Below, piece by piece: positions 33,735 through 42,498 of a stretch of 64,000 bases of DNA (its first letter is position 1; every line of letters starts with the position of its first letter). Made by a program: the position numbers and the translations under genes. The stretch covers positions 124,001 to 188,000 of the forward strand of contig CAWUEW020000003.1 in the NCBI GenBank assembly GCA_963921255.3, given 5' to 3'. Below the pieces are notes generated by a model. The model worked only from the letters and a program-made list of their open reading frames with translations, was not told the origin of the DNA and made no database searches. Source of the DNA: JANSYL01 sp963921255. Lineage in GTDB: Bacteria > Pseudomonadota > Alphaproteobacteria > Rhodobacterales > Rhodobacteraceae.

Positions 33735-35375
33735 CTATTGGATCAGGCGCAGCTGGTTGATGGCCCGAGCGATCGAAGCAAACGCATCCGTAATGTCGAG
33801 GCCTTCGACGTCGTAGTAGTGCGCGTCGGACGACGCGCAGTCCTGCATCACCTCGCGGCCACGCCACGGGGCTTCGAAGGCAATCGAGAACACCAGGATC
33901 CCATTGTTGTGGGCAACGTCGCAGATCTGGCGCAACCGACGATCCCCGTCGTTGCCGTCGGCAATCTCTTCGATCAGCTCCAGCTGGCGGTAGTTGTTGC
34001 GCTCGGAGCGCACGGTGTCGTAGCGCCAGTGGTTGGTCGAGTTGTCCGAGTTGCCTTCCATGTCCCAGGCGTCGTCGTTGAACCATGCGCTGTCGATATG
34101 GTTGACGGAAATCCGGTGCCACACCTCGGCCCAGTCCATCTGATAGGCGTCATTGTCGTCCCCGCCATCGGGGTTGGCCGACCAGGTGTTGTGGTCTTCC
34201 CACCAGTATTCGTTCCACTGGTCGTAGAAGACCGAGATATCACCTTCACCGTCCGGATCGCGCCAGAAGGGGCTTGGGCCACTGCGCACGTGATCCTGAA
34301 GGTCGTACTGCTGCGTGTTCTGGCCGTCCGTCATCAGAACCACGACCTTGATGGTCTCGGGGTCCGTGAAGTGCGCCGGGCGGTTTTCGAAATCGGCATG
34401 CACCTGTCCGTTGGCGACCAGATCGTTCAAGGCTGGCTGCGCGGCCGGATCCAGCAGGCCCACGGCCCACCGCATACCAGCGTCGATGGCCGTGGTGCCC
34501 GCGGGGCTGAAGCTGTCGATCAGGTTGTGCAAATCGGTTTCGTTCTGCGACCAGGGCAGGATGGCGCCGTAGTCACTGGTCTGACAGCGCGGCCGCGAGA
34601 TGGTCGACGTGCTCGACCACCAGTTCGAGCTCATGTCGAAATGGCCCATGCGCTGGATCGGAACAGCCGGGTCAAGCGCTGTAGTCGCGAAGTCGGCGTC
34701 GTAGAACCGGGTGCAGTTCGAGTATTCGTGCTCGTCCGTCAGGCTAAAGACCGAGGCAATGGTCGACCCTGCGTTGACGTGGCCGTTGTATGGCACGATC
34801 GACACCGAGACGTACTGCGTGTTCTCGGTGTTGGTGTTCGATTGCATCACGTCGGTCACGAACTGGCGGGCCGCCGGACGCAGACGGCTGATGCGCGTGC
34901 CGCCCATCGAGCCGGAGATATCGATCACAAGCGAAACTTCGATGTTGCGAATGCGTTCTTCGGCGGCGCCCGCCGCCGGGGAGGTGAGGACGCGGACGCC
35001 GAAAATCTGCATGAAGAGCGACTGCATATCCATTTCCGCAATCGCGCTCACGCGGCGGAAATTCAGACCTTCGTCGACATTCACGCGCAACCGGTAGTCG
35101 GCAAGCCCGGCCACCTCGAAGTAGTTTTGCACCACCGCTTCGGGTTCCAGGGTTTGCGTCAGAGACGCGGCGGCCAGGACGGCGCGGTCCAGCGTGTATT
35201 GGAGTTGGGCGCGCTGTGTTTCGTAGCGCATCACATCAATGGCAATCCCGCCAACGCCGACCATAAGTACAAAGATAATCAACCCGAACACGGTCACGGT
35301 GCCGTCCTGGCGACGCCAGAACCACATCGGCAACGCGTTCATTGCCCTCGTTAAAACTGCCGGATCACGGCGCAT
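33735..35375 (-). CDS. TadG-like protein with a von Willebrand factor A domain
   Basis: The 546-residue product has an N-terminal TadG helix (about 26-47, VTVFGLIIFVLMVGVGGIAIDV) and a vWA domain from about residue 146 with the MIDAS motif DISGS (152-156) and a second Asp at VVLMTDGQ (345-352). Residues 365-450 form an unusual insertion rich in Trp, Asp and Asn (10 tryptophans in 86 residues). GGGAG is 8 nt upstream of ATG 35375. The long opposite-strand frames here are shadows. TadG proteins are pseudopilin-like components of Tad pili. It leads a three-gene operon with two TadE-like genes; the core tad secretion genes are not in the window. Confidence 0.88.
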   Translation of the reverse strand: MRRDPAVLTRAMNALPMWFWRRQDGTVTVFGLIIFVLMVGVGGIAIDVMRYETQRAQLQYTLDRAVLAAASLTQTLEPEAVVQNYFEVAGLADYRLRVNVDEGLNFRRVSAIAEMDMQSLFMQIFGVRVLTSPAAGAAEERIRNIEVSLVIDISGSMGGTRISRLRPAARQFVTDVMQSNTNTENTQYVSVSIVPYNGHVNAGSTIASVFSLTDEHEYSNCTRFYDADFATTALDPAVPIQRMGHFDMSSNWWSSTSTISRPRCQTSDYGAILPWSQNETDLHNLIDSFSPAGTTAIDAGMRWAVGLLDPAAQPALNDLVANGQVHADFENRPAHFTDPETIKVVVLMTDGQNTQQYDLQDHVRSGPSPFWRDPDGEGDISVFYDQWNEYWWEDHNTWSANPDGGDDNDAYQMDWAEVWHRISVNHIDSAWFNDDAWDMEGNSDNSTNHWRYDTVRSERNNYRQLELIEEIADGNDGDRRLRQICDVAHNNGILVFSIAFEAPWRGREVMQDCASSDAHYYDVEGLDITDAFASIARAINQLRLIQ

Positions 35376-35619
35376 GAAGTGCTCTCCCACCAGAAGTTGA
35401 GAGGGGCGGCCAAACACACGGCGCATTGCCCCAACGGTTTCTTGCGCTCAGACCGGGGCAGAATTGGGGCAACTTGGTGCCATATTCTGGATGAACGGTT
35501 AACAATTGAGCAGCCGACGCGGCGTCATCTTTCCTTGTCAGGCCCCGGTGCGCTGTGGCCTTCTGGTAGAGCGGGTCACTCGCGACTCGCGCGTACAGGT
35601 GTCAAAGGGGAGGGACGCC

Positions 35620-37053
35620 ATGACCATGCCAAGCGGCGAGCCGAGTTTTCGCCAATCCGTTGATTTGATGTTCAATCGCGCTGCGGCGCTCATGGATTTG
35701 CCACCCGGGCTGCAAGAAAAAATCCGCGTCTGCAACTCGACCTATACCGTGCGGTTCGGGTTGAAATTGCGGGGTGAGATCCAGACCTTCACGGGATACC
35801 GCGCTGTGCATTCCGAGCATATGGAGCCGGTCAAAGGCGGGCTGCGGTTTGCGCCGAACGTGCACCAGGATGAAGTGGAGGCCCTGGCGGCGCTGATGAC
35901 CTATAAATGCGCCTTGGTCGAGACGCCGTTCGGCGGGTCAAAAGGGGGGCTGTGCCTCGATCCACGCCACTACGAGCCCGATGAGTTGGAGAAGATCACG
36001 CGGCGCTTTGCCTACGAACTCATCAAACGCGATCTGATCAATCCAAGCCAGAATGTGCCCGCGCCCGACATGGGCACCGGGCAGGCGGAAATGGCGATCA
36101 TCGCGGACCAATACGCCCGGATGAACACAACGGACATCAACGCGCGTGCCTGCGTCACCGGCAAGCCGCCGAACGCAGGTGGCATCCAGGGCCGGGTCGA
36201 GGCGACGGGCCGTGGCGTGCAATACGCGCTGCAGGAATTCTTCCGTCACCCCGAGGATGTGGCCGCCACAGGGTTGTCGCCGGGCCTGGCCGACAAACGC
36301 GTCATCGTTCAGGGGCTTGGCAATGTGGGCTATCACGCGGCGTTGTTCCTGAGCCAGGAAGACGGGTGCAAGATCACCCACGTAATCGAGCGTGACGGCG
36401 CCATCGAGGATCCGAATGGATTGGACATTGCAGCCCTGCGCGATTGGATCATGCGCCATGGCGGCGTGAAGGATTGCCCCTTCGGCACCTACTATGAAGC
36501 CGGTCTTCGCGTGCTTGAGGCCGAGTGCGATATCCTGATCCCGGCGGCGATCGAAGGCGTGATCAACATGCACAACGCGCATGCGATCAAGGCGCCGTTG
36601 ATTATCGAAGCCGCGAATGGGCCGGTCACAGCCGGCGCCGACGATATCCTGCGCCAGAAGGGCACGGTCATCATCCCTGATCTCTATGCCAACGCGGGTG
36701 GCGTGACCGTCAGCTACTTCGAATGGGTTAAGAACCTCAGCCACATTCGGTTTGGCCGGATGCAACGCCGGCAGGAAGAGGCCCGCCACCAGTTGATCGT
36801 CGATGAACTGGAACGGCTGTCTTCCACCAGTGGGATTGGTTGGACGATTTCCCCCGACTTCAAGGAGCGGTATCTGCGGGGCGCGGGCGAGTTGGAGTTG
36901 GTCCGGTCGGGCCTCGATGACACGATGCGCGCGGCCTATAACTCGATGCGCGAGGTCTGGTGGGAACGCGATGACTGCCCGGACCTGCGCACCGCCGGAT
37001 TCCTGGTCAGCATCGACCGCGTCGCGGCCAGCTATCAGGCGAAGGGTATCTGA
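35620..37053 (+). CDS. Glu/Leu/Phe/Val-type glutamate dehydrogenase
   Basis: The 477-residue product is full length for the family. The catalytic lysine motif is MTYKCALVETPFGGSKGGL, with the substrate-binding EPVKGGLRF upstream and PAPDMGTGQAEM downstream. The NAD(P)-binding motif VIVQGLGNVGYHAA is in the C-terminal half. It interconverts glutamate with 2-oxoglutarate and ammonia; cofactor specificity is not decided here. AGGGGAGGG precedes ATG 35620. It is a single transcription unit, divergent from the tadG gene. Confidence 0.94.
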   Translation: MTMPSGEPSFRQSVDLMFNRAAALMDLPPGLQEKIRVCNSTYTVRFGLKLRGEIQTFTGYRAVHSEHMEPVKGGLRFAPNVHQDEVEALAALMTYKCALVETPFGGSKGGLCLDPRHYEPDELEKITRRFAYELIKRDLINPSQNVPAPDMGTGQAEMAIIADQYARMNTTDINARACVTGKPPNAGGIQGRVEATGRGVQYALQEFFRHPEDVAATGLSPGLADKRVIVQGLGNVGYHAALFLSQEDGCKITHVIERDGAIEDPNGLDIAALRDWIMRHGGVKDCPFGTYYEAGLRVLEAECDILIPAAIEGVINMHNAHAIKAPLIIEAANGPVTAGADDILRQKGTVIIPDLYANAGGVTVSYFEWVKNLSHIRFGRMQRRQEEARHQLIVDELERLSSTSGIGWTISPDFKERYLRGAGELELVRSGLDDTMRAAYNSMREVWWERDDCPDLRTAGFLVSIDRVAASYQAKGI

Positions 37054-37074
37054 GCCTGCGGGCCACCGGGCCGC

Positions 37075-37578
37075 TCAGGCTTGGTGGTCCCGCTCGACCA
37101 ACAGGACGGTGATAAGGTCCGCCACGGACTTGGCCTGCGCACCCGAGGTGACGCCGCCCACCATGATGGTGCGCCCGGCCCGCCACCACAGGCCCGGCGC
37201 ATAGACGCGGCCCCGCTGCGTCTTGTCCTTCTGCCGAACCAGGAACCCGTTGGCGGGCTTGAAGGCAAAGAACCCCCTGTCGACCGAGGCAATTTCCTCG
37301 ATCGTGCACAGGACGCGCCCGTTTTCTTCGCGCAGCTCCTTGGGCGTCAGTTCGATCCGGATCCCGGTAACAATCCACATCCGCCACGACAGGTACAGCG
37401 CGCCTGCACCCAGGGCGACAAGGAACAGGAGCCAACCCAGATCGGCGGGCGGATGGGTGGCGGCAAGGTAGATCAGGATCGTGCCCAACATCCCCACCGC
37501 GCCCACGGCTGTTGTGCGCCGCGCGGGCTTGGGGTCGATGAACCCGATGATTTCGTCGTCCTTTGGCCGGTTCAGCAT
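37075..37578 (-). CDS. Small inner-membrane protein of unknown function
   Basis: The product has two hydrophobic helices (about residues 19-40 and 48-65 from the chosen start) and a C-terminal soluble domain that begins IELTPKELREENGRVLCTIEEI and looks like a bacterial PH-like fold. The start is uncertain. ATG 37578 has GGGA upstream and avoids overlap; the frame reaches ATG 37686, but that would overlap the upstream gene by 50 nt (its extra residues copy the neighbour's coding bases in another frame). I do not recognise the family and make no functional claim. Confidence 0.7.
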   Translation of the reverse strand: MLNRPKDDEIIGFIDPKPARRTTAVGAVGMLGTILIYLAATHPPADLGWLLFLVALGAGALYLSWRMWIVTGIRIELTPKELREENGRVLCTIEEIASVDRGFFAFKPANGFLVRQKDKTQRGRVYAPGLWWRAGRTIMVGGVTSGAQAKSVADLITVLLVERDHQA

Positions 37579-37636
37579 GATCGCGTCCCAAATCTGTCGC
37601 GCGCTCTTACCGGCTCTGTCCCCGAATGGCGAGGGG

Positions 37637-38593
37637 TCAGCCGCGTTTGACCGTGACTTCGGCGCCGGCCTCTTCGGGTTCATCATCGGTCATCTCAGGC
37701 GGAAACCCCGGGGCTGTGATGTCGAGGCCCGTGGCGTCTTCCAAGCGCCGGATGATGTTTGGCGACAGTTCCCGTTCGCCGTATCGCGCGATCCCGTCCG
37801 CGAAGATGTCGATCAGCACCTGGCTCAAGTCCAACGGCACCTCCGCCCGGTCAGCGACGTCCTGGAACAAGCCGATGTCTTTCGCCACCAGATCCATCGT
37901 GAAGCTGATGTCCCGTGATCCGTTCAGGATCACCTGGCTCTCCGTCTCATGCACGAACGAGGTGCCCGAGGAAATCCGGATCGCCTCGTAGCTTGTGGCC
38001 AGATCCATGCCCGCAGCCTTGGCAACAGTCAGCGCCTCGGCGCAGCTGACCAGATTGGCCGTGGCAAGGTAGTTGGTGATCACCTTCAGGATGCTGGCCG
38101 ACCCCACCGGTCCGGTATGCAGCACGCGCCGACCCATCGTTGTCAAAAACGGCAGAACGCGGTCGAACACCTCCCGGTCGCAGCCTGCGAAGATCGAGAT
38201 GTTCCCCGTCGCGGCCCGGTGACAGCCCCCCGAAACCGGGCAATCGACAGCGGACCCGCCAGCGGCGGCCACCTGTTCGGCCAGGCGCTGCACCTCGGTG
38301 GCGTCCGTCGTGCTCATCTCCAGCCAGATGTCGCCCTCCGACATCCCCTCCAGCAGACCCTCCGGGCCCTCGACCACGGCGGCAGAGATATCGGGGCGGG
38401 GCAAGCAGGTCACCACGATACCGCAGTCCTGCATCATGGCCTTGGGACTGTCGCCGATCTTGGCCCCAAGGGCTTCGAACTGGGACAGCTTGTCGGCATC
38501 CAGATCCAGTACCGTCACGTCGTGCCCGTTCCGAACAAGGGTGCCGGCCAGCTTGCCGCCGACATTCCCCAAACCAATAAACCCGATCTTCAT
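37637..38593 (-). CDS. NAD(P)-dependent 3-hydroxyisobutyrate dehydrogenase-like enzyme
   Basis: The 318-residue product has the beta-hydroxyacid dehydrogenase pattern: N-terminal GFIGLGNVGGKLAG, the substrate-binding DCPVSGGCHRAATG, and a catalytic lysine in KVITNYL. Length fits the family. The ATG at 38593 has AGGGAG upstream. The family includes 3-hydroxyisobutyrate and tartronate-semialdehyde reductases; no valine-degradation genes adjoin, so the substrate is left open. Its promoter region is shared with the divergent pirin gene. Confidence 0.88.
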   Translation of the reverse strand: MKIGFIGLGNVGGKLAGTLVRNGHDVTVLDLDADKLSQFEALGAKIGDSPKAMMQDCGIVVTCLPRPDISAAVVEGPEGLLEGMSEGDIWLEMSTTDATEVQRLAEQVAAAGGSAVDCPVSGGCHRAATGNISIFAGCDREVFDRVLPFLTTMGRRVLHTGPVGSASILKVITNYLATANLVSCAEALTVAKAAGMDLATSYEAIRISSGTSFVHETESQVILNGSRDISFTMDLVAKDIGLFQDVADRAEVPLDLSQVLIDIFADGIARYGERELSPNIIRRLEDATGLDITAPGFPPEMTDDEPEEAGAEVTVKRG

Positions 38594-38762
38594 GGCACGC
38601 TCCCTGCATCTGCGATGCAATCACGTTGCGCCGCAGGTAGGGGCGGTTCGCGTCTAAAACCGACCTTTGCGCATGCGCACAGACCCCGTTTGCGACTGCC
38701 GAATTGATTGCCTGTGCCGTTCGTCTAAGTGATGCGCCAAGACAAAAAGTTTGGAGCCCGCC

Positions 38763-39674
38763 ATGTCGATCCGTCCCATTTTGGAAACCCGGTCTGCGCA
38801 ACCCACGATGGAGGGCGCGGGCGTTCATCTGCACCGCGCATTCGGGTTCCAGGATCCGACTGAACTGGACCCGTTCCTGCTGTTTGACGATTTCCGCAAT
38901 GACGACCCGATGTTCTATCAAAAGGGCTTCCCCTGGCACCCGCATCGCGGGATCGAGACCATCACCTACGTCCTGGAAGGCACGGTCGAGCATTCCGATA
39001 GCCTTGGCAACACCGGCAAACTGGGGGCGGGCTCGGTCCAGTGGATGACCGCCGGGTCGGGTATCCTGCATCAGGAAATGCCGCTTGGAAACGCCAAGGG
39101 GCAGATGCATGGCTTTCAGCTCTGGGGCAATCTGCCGGGGTCCATGAAAATGACAGCGCCGCGGTACCAGGACATCACAGGCGCCGATATCCCCGAAGTG
39201 ACCGATGACGACGGCACGCATGTCCGCGTCATCACGGGTGAATTCTGGGGCAAGCGCGGGCCGGTCGATGGCATCGCCGCCGACCCGCAATACCTGGACG
39301 TGACCGTGCCGGCGGGCGTCAAGAAAACCTTCAAGATCGACACCTATCGCCGGGCCTTTGCCTACGTGTTCCAGGGCGCTGGCGCCTTCGCCGACGCCTC
39401 GGCACCCGAGGGCGTCCTGCTCGAAAAAGAGGTGATGGGTCAGGAGGTGAACATCCGCGACATGTCCGGTGACCGGACCTTGATCCGCTTTGGCTCGGGC
39501 GATGAGGTGACCGTTCAGGCCGGGCCCGAAGGCGTGCGCTTCCTGTTGATCTCAGGCGCGCCCATCGAAGAGCCGGTGGCATGGCACGGACCGATTGTCA
39601 TGAACACCCAGGCCGAGTTGCAGCAGGCGATGCGCGACTTGCGGAACGGGACGTTTATTCAACCTGCCCACTAA
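38763..39674 (+). CDS. Pirin-family protein
   Basis: The 303-residue product is a bicupin of the pirin family. The N-terminal metal-binding motif WHPHRGIETITYVLEG (about residues 58-73) and a second histidine/glutamate cluster (VEHSDSLGN and SGILHQEM) are characteristic. Pirins bind iron and some have quercetin 2,3-dioxygenase activity; bacterial roles vary. GGAG is 6 nt upstream of the ATG at 38763. The stop overlaps by 4 nt the stop of the convergent small gene. Confidence 0.92.
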   Translation: MSIRPILETRSAQPTMEGAGVHLHRAFGFQDPTELDPFLLFDDFRNDDPMFYQKGFPWHPHRGIETITYVLEGTVEHSDSLGNTGKLGAGSVQWMTAGSGILHQEMPLGNAKGQMHGFQLWGNLPGSMKMTAPRYQDITGADIPEVTDDDGTHVRVITGEFWGKRGPVDGIAADPQYLDVTVPAGVKKTFKIDTYRRAFAYVFQGAGAFADASAPEGVLLEKEVMGQEVNIRDMSGDRTLIRFGSGDEVTVQAGPEGVRFLLISGAPIEEPVAWHGPIVMNTQAELQQAMRDLRNGTFIQPAH

Positions 39675-40081
39675 GGCAGCGTTGGCATGAGGTAGTGGGC
39701 TGCCATCAGGCCCGCGCCAAGCGTGACAAAGGCCCGGAACCCAAGCTCACCCCACAACAGCGCGCGCTGTCGATCGACACGCTGCCCGGGACGGTGACGG
39801 CCCAAAGCCGTGCGGATCGTGCCCGCGGCCCGCGCGACGTGGCGTGGGTCGGTGCGATAGGCCAGTTTCGGGTGATCCAGGCGTGCCCGCAGGTGCTCCA
39901 ATTCCGCGCTCGCATGACGCGCCCGGGCAGGCAAGAGACGCCCGGCCCTTTTGAGACCCCGCAACGGCGACCGCGCACGCACCCCCAACCGTTCGCTCAG
40001 AAGCGGACGGAGATCCTCGGTCGCGGTGTCAAATTCCTCAGGTGTCATCTCGGCAGGCGTGTGTGTGGCAGCACCGACCAT
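39671..40081 (-). CDS. Small protein of unknown function with a C-terminal membrane helix
   Basis: The 136-residue product is rich in Arg and Leu. It has a soluble N-terminal 100 residues and a C-terminal hydrophobic stretch (LWGELGFRAFVTLGAGLMAAHYLM), so it could be a tail-anchored membrane protein. No good ribosome site is visible before ATG 40081; ATG 40048 is an alternative. Its stop overlaps the convergent pirin stop. I do not recognise the family. Confidence 0.6.
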   Translation of the reverse strand: MVGAATHTPAEMTPEEFDTATEDLRPLLSERLGVRARSPLRGLKRAGRLLPARARHASAELEHLRARLDHPKLAYRTDPRHVARAAGTIRTALGRHRPGQRVDRQRALLWGELGFRAFVTLGAGLMAAHYLMPTLP

Positions 40082-40161
40082 AGCAAAGCGGCTTTGGCCG
40101 ATTCTCTCAAGCGTTCAGATTGCGCTGGTTCGCCGGACGGCGCCGCCGTATGTCAGGGACC

Positions 40162-40929
40162 ATGTTGAATACGGTCATCCAAGGCACTGACACCGATCTG
40201 CCGCCCCTTCTGATTGTGCATGGTCTCTTTGGGTCTGCACGGAACTGGGGGGTGATCGCCAAGCGGCTGTCTGAGGCGCGCCGCGTGATCACTCTCGATC
40301 TGCGCAACCACGGGGAAAGTGACTGGCAAGACAGCCATCTTTACACCGACCTCGCGGGCGACCTGTCGGCAGTCATTGCCGAGCGGGGCGGTCGGGCGGA
40401 CGTGGTCGGCCACTCCATGGGCGGCAAGGCCGCGATGGTGTTGGCGCTGACCGATCCGACCGCTGTCCGCCGTCTTGTCGTCGCTGACATCGCGCCGGTG
40501 GCTTACGGTCACACTCAGGTGCATCTGATCCACGCCATGCGCGGCCTCGACCTGTCCCGGATCGAGTCGCGCCGCGACGCGGACGAGGCGCTCACGGCCA
40601 CGGTGGCCGAGCCGGGGGTGCGGGCATTCCTGCTGCAATCCCTCGACGTGAAGGCGCGGCGCTGGCGGCTCAACCTGGATGTCCTGGAACGCTTCATGCC
40701 CGAAATTTTGGGTTTCCCTCAGATGGCGGGTGCGTTCGATGGTCCGACGCTGATGCTGTCCGGGGCAGAGTCCGATTACGTCCTTCCCGAGCATCGTCCG
40801 ACCATCCGGTCGCTGTTTCCCAAGGCCCGCTTTGCCAAGATACCCGGCGCTGGCCACTGGCTGCATGCGGACAACCCGCGGGCCTTCGAGGCAACCGTCG
40901 CAATGTTTTTGGGCGCCCAGACTGCGTAG
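40162..40929 (+). CDS. Alpha/beta hydrolase (YbfF-like)
   Basis: The 255-residue product has the hydrolase fold. HGLFGSARNWGVIAKRL gives the oxyanion region, DLRNHGESD follows, the nucleophile elbow is GHSMGGKAA (Ser near residue 87), the acid lies in the LMLSGAESDYV region, and the catalytic His is in GAGHWLH. This pattern matches the YbfF esterase group. The ATG at 40162 has AGGG upstream; the frame opening at 40120 lacks a site. The substrate is unknown. Confidence 0.9.
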   Translation: MLNTVIQGTDTDLPPLLIVHGLFGSARNWGVIAKRLSEARRVITLDLRNHGESDWQDSHLYTDLAGDLSAVIAERGGRADVVGHSMGGKAAMVLALTDPTAVRRLVVADIAPVAYGHTQVHLIHAMRGLDLSRIESRRDADEALTATVAEPGVRAFLLQSLDVKARRWRLNLDVLERFMPEILGFPQMAGAFDGPTLMLSGAESDYVLPEHRPTIRSLFPKARFAKIPGAGHWLHADNPRAFEATVAMFLGAQTA

Positions 40930-41881
40930 GCGCCCATATAATGTGGCAATGTCACAACGGTCTACAAAATCGCTGGAACCGCCCAAGATGTCGTTGCCAC
41001 ATGATTCGCACTGCGCTATGCGGGCAGCACAGGTGCATAGACGCGGTACGCATCACTGACGGGACGGGGACATTGGCGGCAGCTGGTGCCCCGTTTTCTC
41101 GTTTCTGGGATCCAAAAAAGAAGAAGACGTCAGGTGCTCAGACGCGGTCCTTGCATCGTGCCGAATGGCACGTCCCTGACGCCTTCTCTTGATCCGGCGC
41201 GTCCCTGGGGACAACTCCGGCTCAGTTGGCGGTCCGGCCGAAACCGTTCCACCCGTCACCCCGTTGCCCGAAAGCCCGGTCTGTGACCACTTCGATCCGA
41301 CCCGAAGGCCCCATCAAAGTTGCTGCAGGCTTGCCCGAAGGCGCCCCCACAACTCCACCGGTTTCCGTCCGAAGACCTCCCCCGCTGGATGCTCCCCCGA
41401 CCCTGTTGCCAGGCCCGGGTTTGCGCGTTTTCTGCTCGACATTTCAGGCTCTTACATCAATCCTTGCCGAAGCCTCTCTCGATGTCGTCGCCCCCAATCT
41501 CAACCCTTCACGCCCCACCTCAAGCTCATGTCCTGCGATGGTTTGCACCGGGCTCTCTGGAGCCGTCTGCGCCCCGCTTGGCGTTGCCGCCCTGCGGTAA
41601 GGAAACAGTCACAAACGGGGGGGCTTTCTGGCAAGAGTGAAGCAGTGCAGCATGAATTTTTCTTGTGGAAGAAATTGTGGGCAAGCGTGTTGGTAACAGC
41701 TGTGTGACAGCGATTTTTCACTGCGCAGCAGGGACTTGACGAAAAGCTGTAGAAGAACGCGCTTTGGGGGCAAATTTCTGCACCTGCAAAGGTCTTTTCT
41801 TGTGGATCAGGCACCGGTTTGGACCGAGTCACCCCGGAATCACGGTGGAGCATTCCCGTCCTGAACCGCCGCGTGAGTCGC
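40930..41881. other. Long gene-free region
   Basis: This 952-bp stretch has no convincing coding frame on either strand; the open frames present are low-complexity and lack ribosome sites. The first 250 bp contain nested inverted repeats (separate entry) and a spaced 9-bp dyad, ATGTGGCAA at 40941-40949 and TTGCCACAT at 40994-41002. Bases 41250-41540 are notably pyrimidine-rich on the plus strand. Bases 41640-41820 are more AT-rich and hold several TGTGG-containing 9-mers. Confidence 0.5.
41128..41181. ncRNA. Candidate structured RNA (nested stems)
   Basis: Two nested stems are exact: outer CGTCAGG (41128-41134) with CCTGACG (41175-41181), and inner CGTGCC (41157-41162) with GGCACG (41167-41172) around a GAAT loop. 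A pyrimidine run (CCTTCTCTT) follows on the plus strand. It lies in a long non-coding stretch. A small RNA or structured leader is possible, but only from secondary structure; orientation and expression are unknown. Confidence 0.3.
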
Positions 41882-42061
41882 CTAGAGGGTCGCGATTTTC
41901 TTGGCGATCACCCAGGTGACCGGCACCGACAGCAGCGCGCCGAGGCCGGCGGCGGTCAGGATCGGGGTCCAACCGGGCGTGCCGAGCACGAGAACAAGGA
42001 CAACCCCGACGCCGGACAGGGCCGTGGCGATGAGAGAGTAGAACAGGAAGAACAGGCGCAT
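41882..42061 (-). CDS. Small membrane protein (type often annotated 'CTP synthetase')
   Basis: The 59-residue product is almost wholly hydrophobic (MRLFFLFYSLIATALSGVG...), with two predicted membrane segments and a basic end (VIAKKIATL). From memory, similar 60-residue proteins in this family are often labelled CTP synthetase; that label cannot be right, because CTP synthetase is about 540 residues with amidotransferase motifs. The function is unknown. The ATG at 42061 gives the compact form; there is no strong ribosome site. Confidence 0.65.
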   Translation of the reverse strand: MRLFFLFYSLIATALSGVGVVLVLVLGTPGWTPILTAAGLGALLSVPVTWVIAKKIATL

Positions 42062-42222
42062 GGGATCTCGGGCCGGACAGGGAACACGGGTTGGCTGCCG
42101 GTGTAGCCGTCCCCGGCGTGCGGACCTTGATACCAATCAAATCGCGCGGGACCGATCGTCGCTATTGTAACGGTTCTATGACAGCCCGCGCCGTGCCAGA
42201 GGTCGGGCCGCGAGGGGAGGGG

Positions 42223-42498
42223 ATGATGATTACACTCGACGATATGGAAGACATGTGCAGCCTCACCCGGGAGGAGATCGCGCAGATCGCCGCCCACGAA
42301 CATATCACCGAGGAGGCGGCGGTGGCCGAGATTGAACGGCTGATGTACGAACATGGCGGACCGCACCGGCTGGAGGAGATGCTGAGCGCGGACATCCGCA
42401 AGGCGCTGCATGCCGACGACGTGCCCGAAGCGCGGCGGCTGTTTGCGCTGCTGCGCGGCTTCCTCGCCGACCACCCGGAGGCCGTGCGGGGCGGGTAA
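42223..42498 (+). CDS. Small helical protein of unknown function
   Basis: The 91-residue product is acidic and almost entirely helical. The segment SLTREEIAQIAAHEHITEEA has the look of a helix-turn-helix-type fold, but the family is not recognised. A strong GAGGGGAGGGG leader precedes two adjacent ATGs (42223 and 42226). It is a monocistronic gene next to the small membrane protein, which is on the other strand. Confidence 0.75.
   Translation: MMITLDDMEDMCSLTREEIAQIAAHEHITEEAAVAEIERLMYEHGGPHRLEEMLSADIRKALHADDVPEARRLFALLRGFLADHPEAVRGG

Noticed and set aside
41189..41707. Open frame in the long non-coding region
   Set aside because: Pro/Arg/Ser/Cys-rich, no ribosome site, and overlaps other frames of equal quality; no family resemblance.
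40930..41881. Replication origin
   Set aside because: A few DnaA-box-like 9-mers only; typical origin neighbours (dnaA, parAB, gidA, hemE) are not present in the window.
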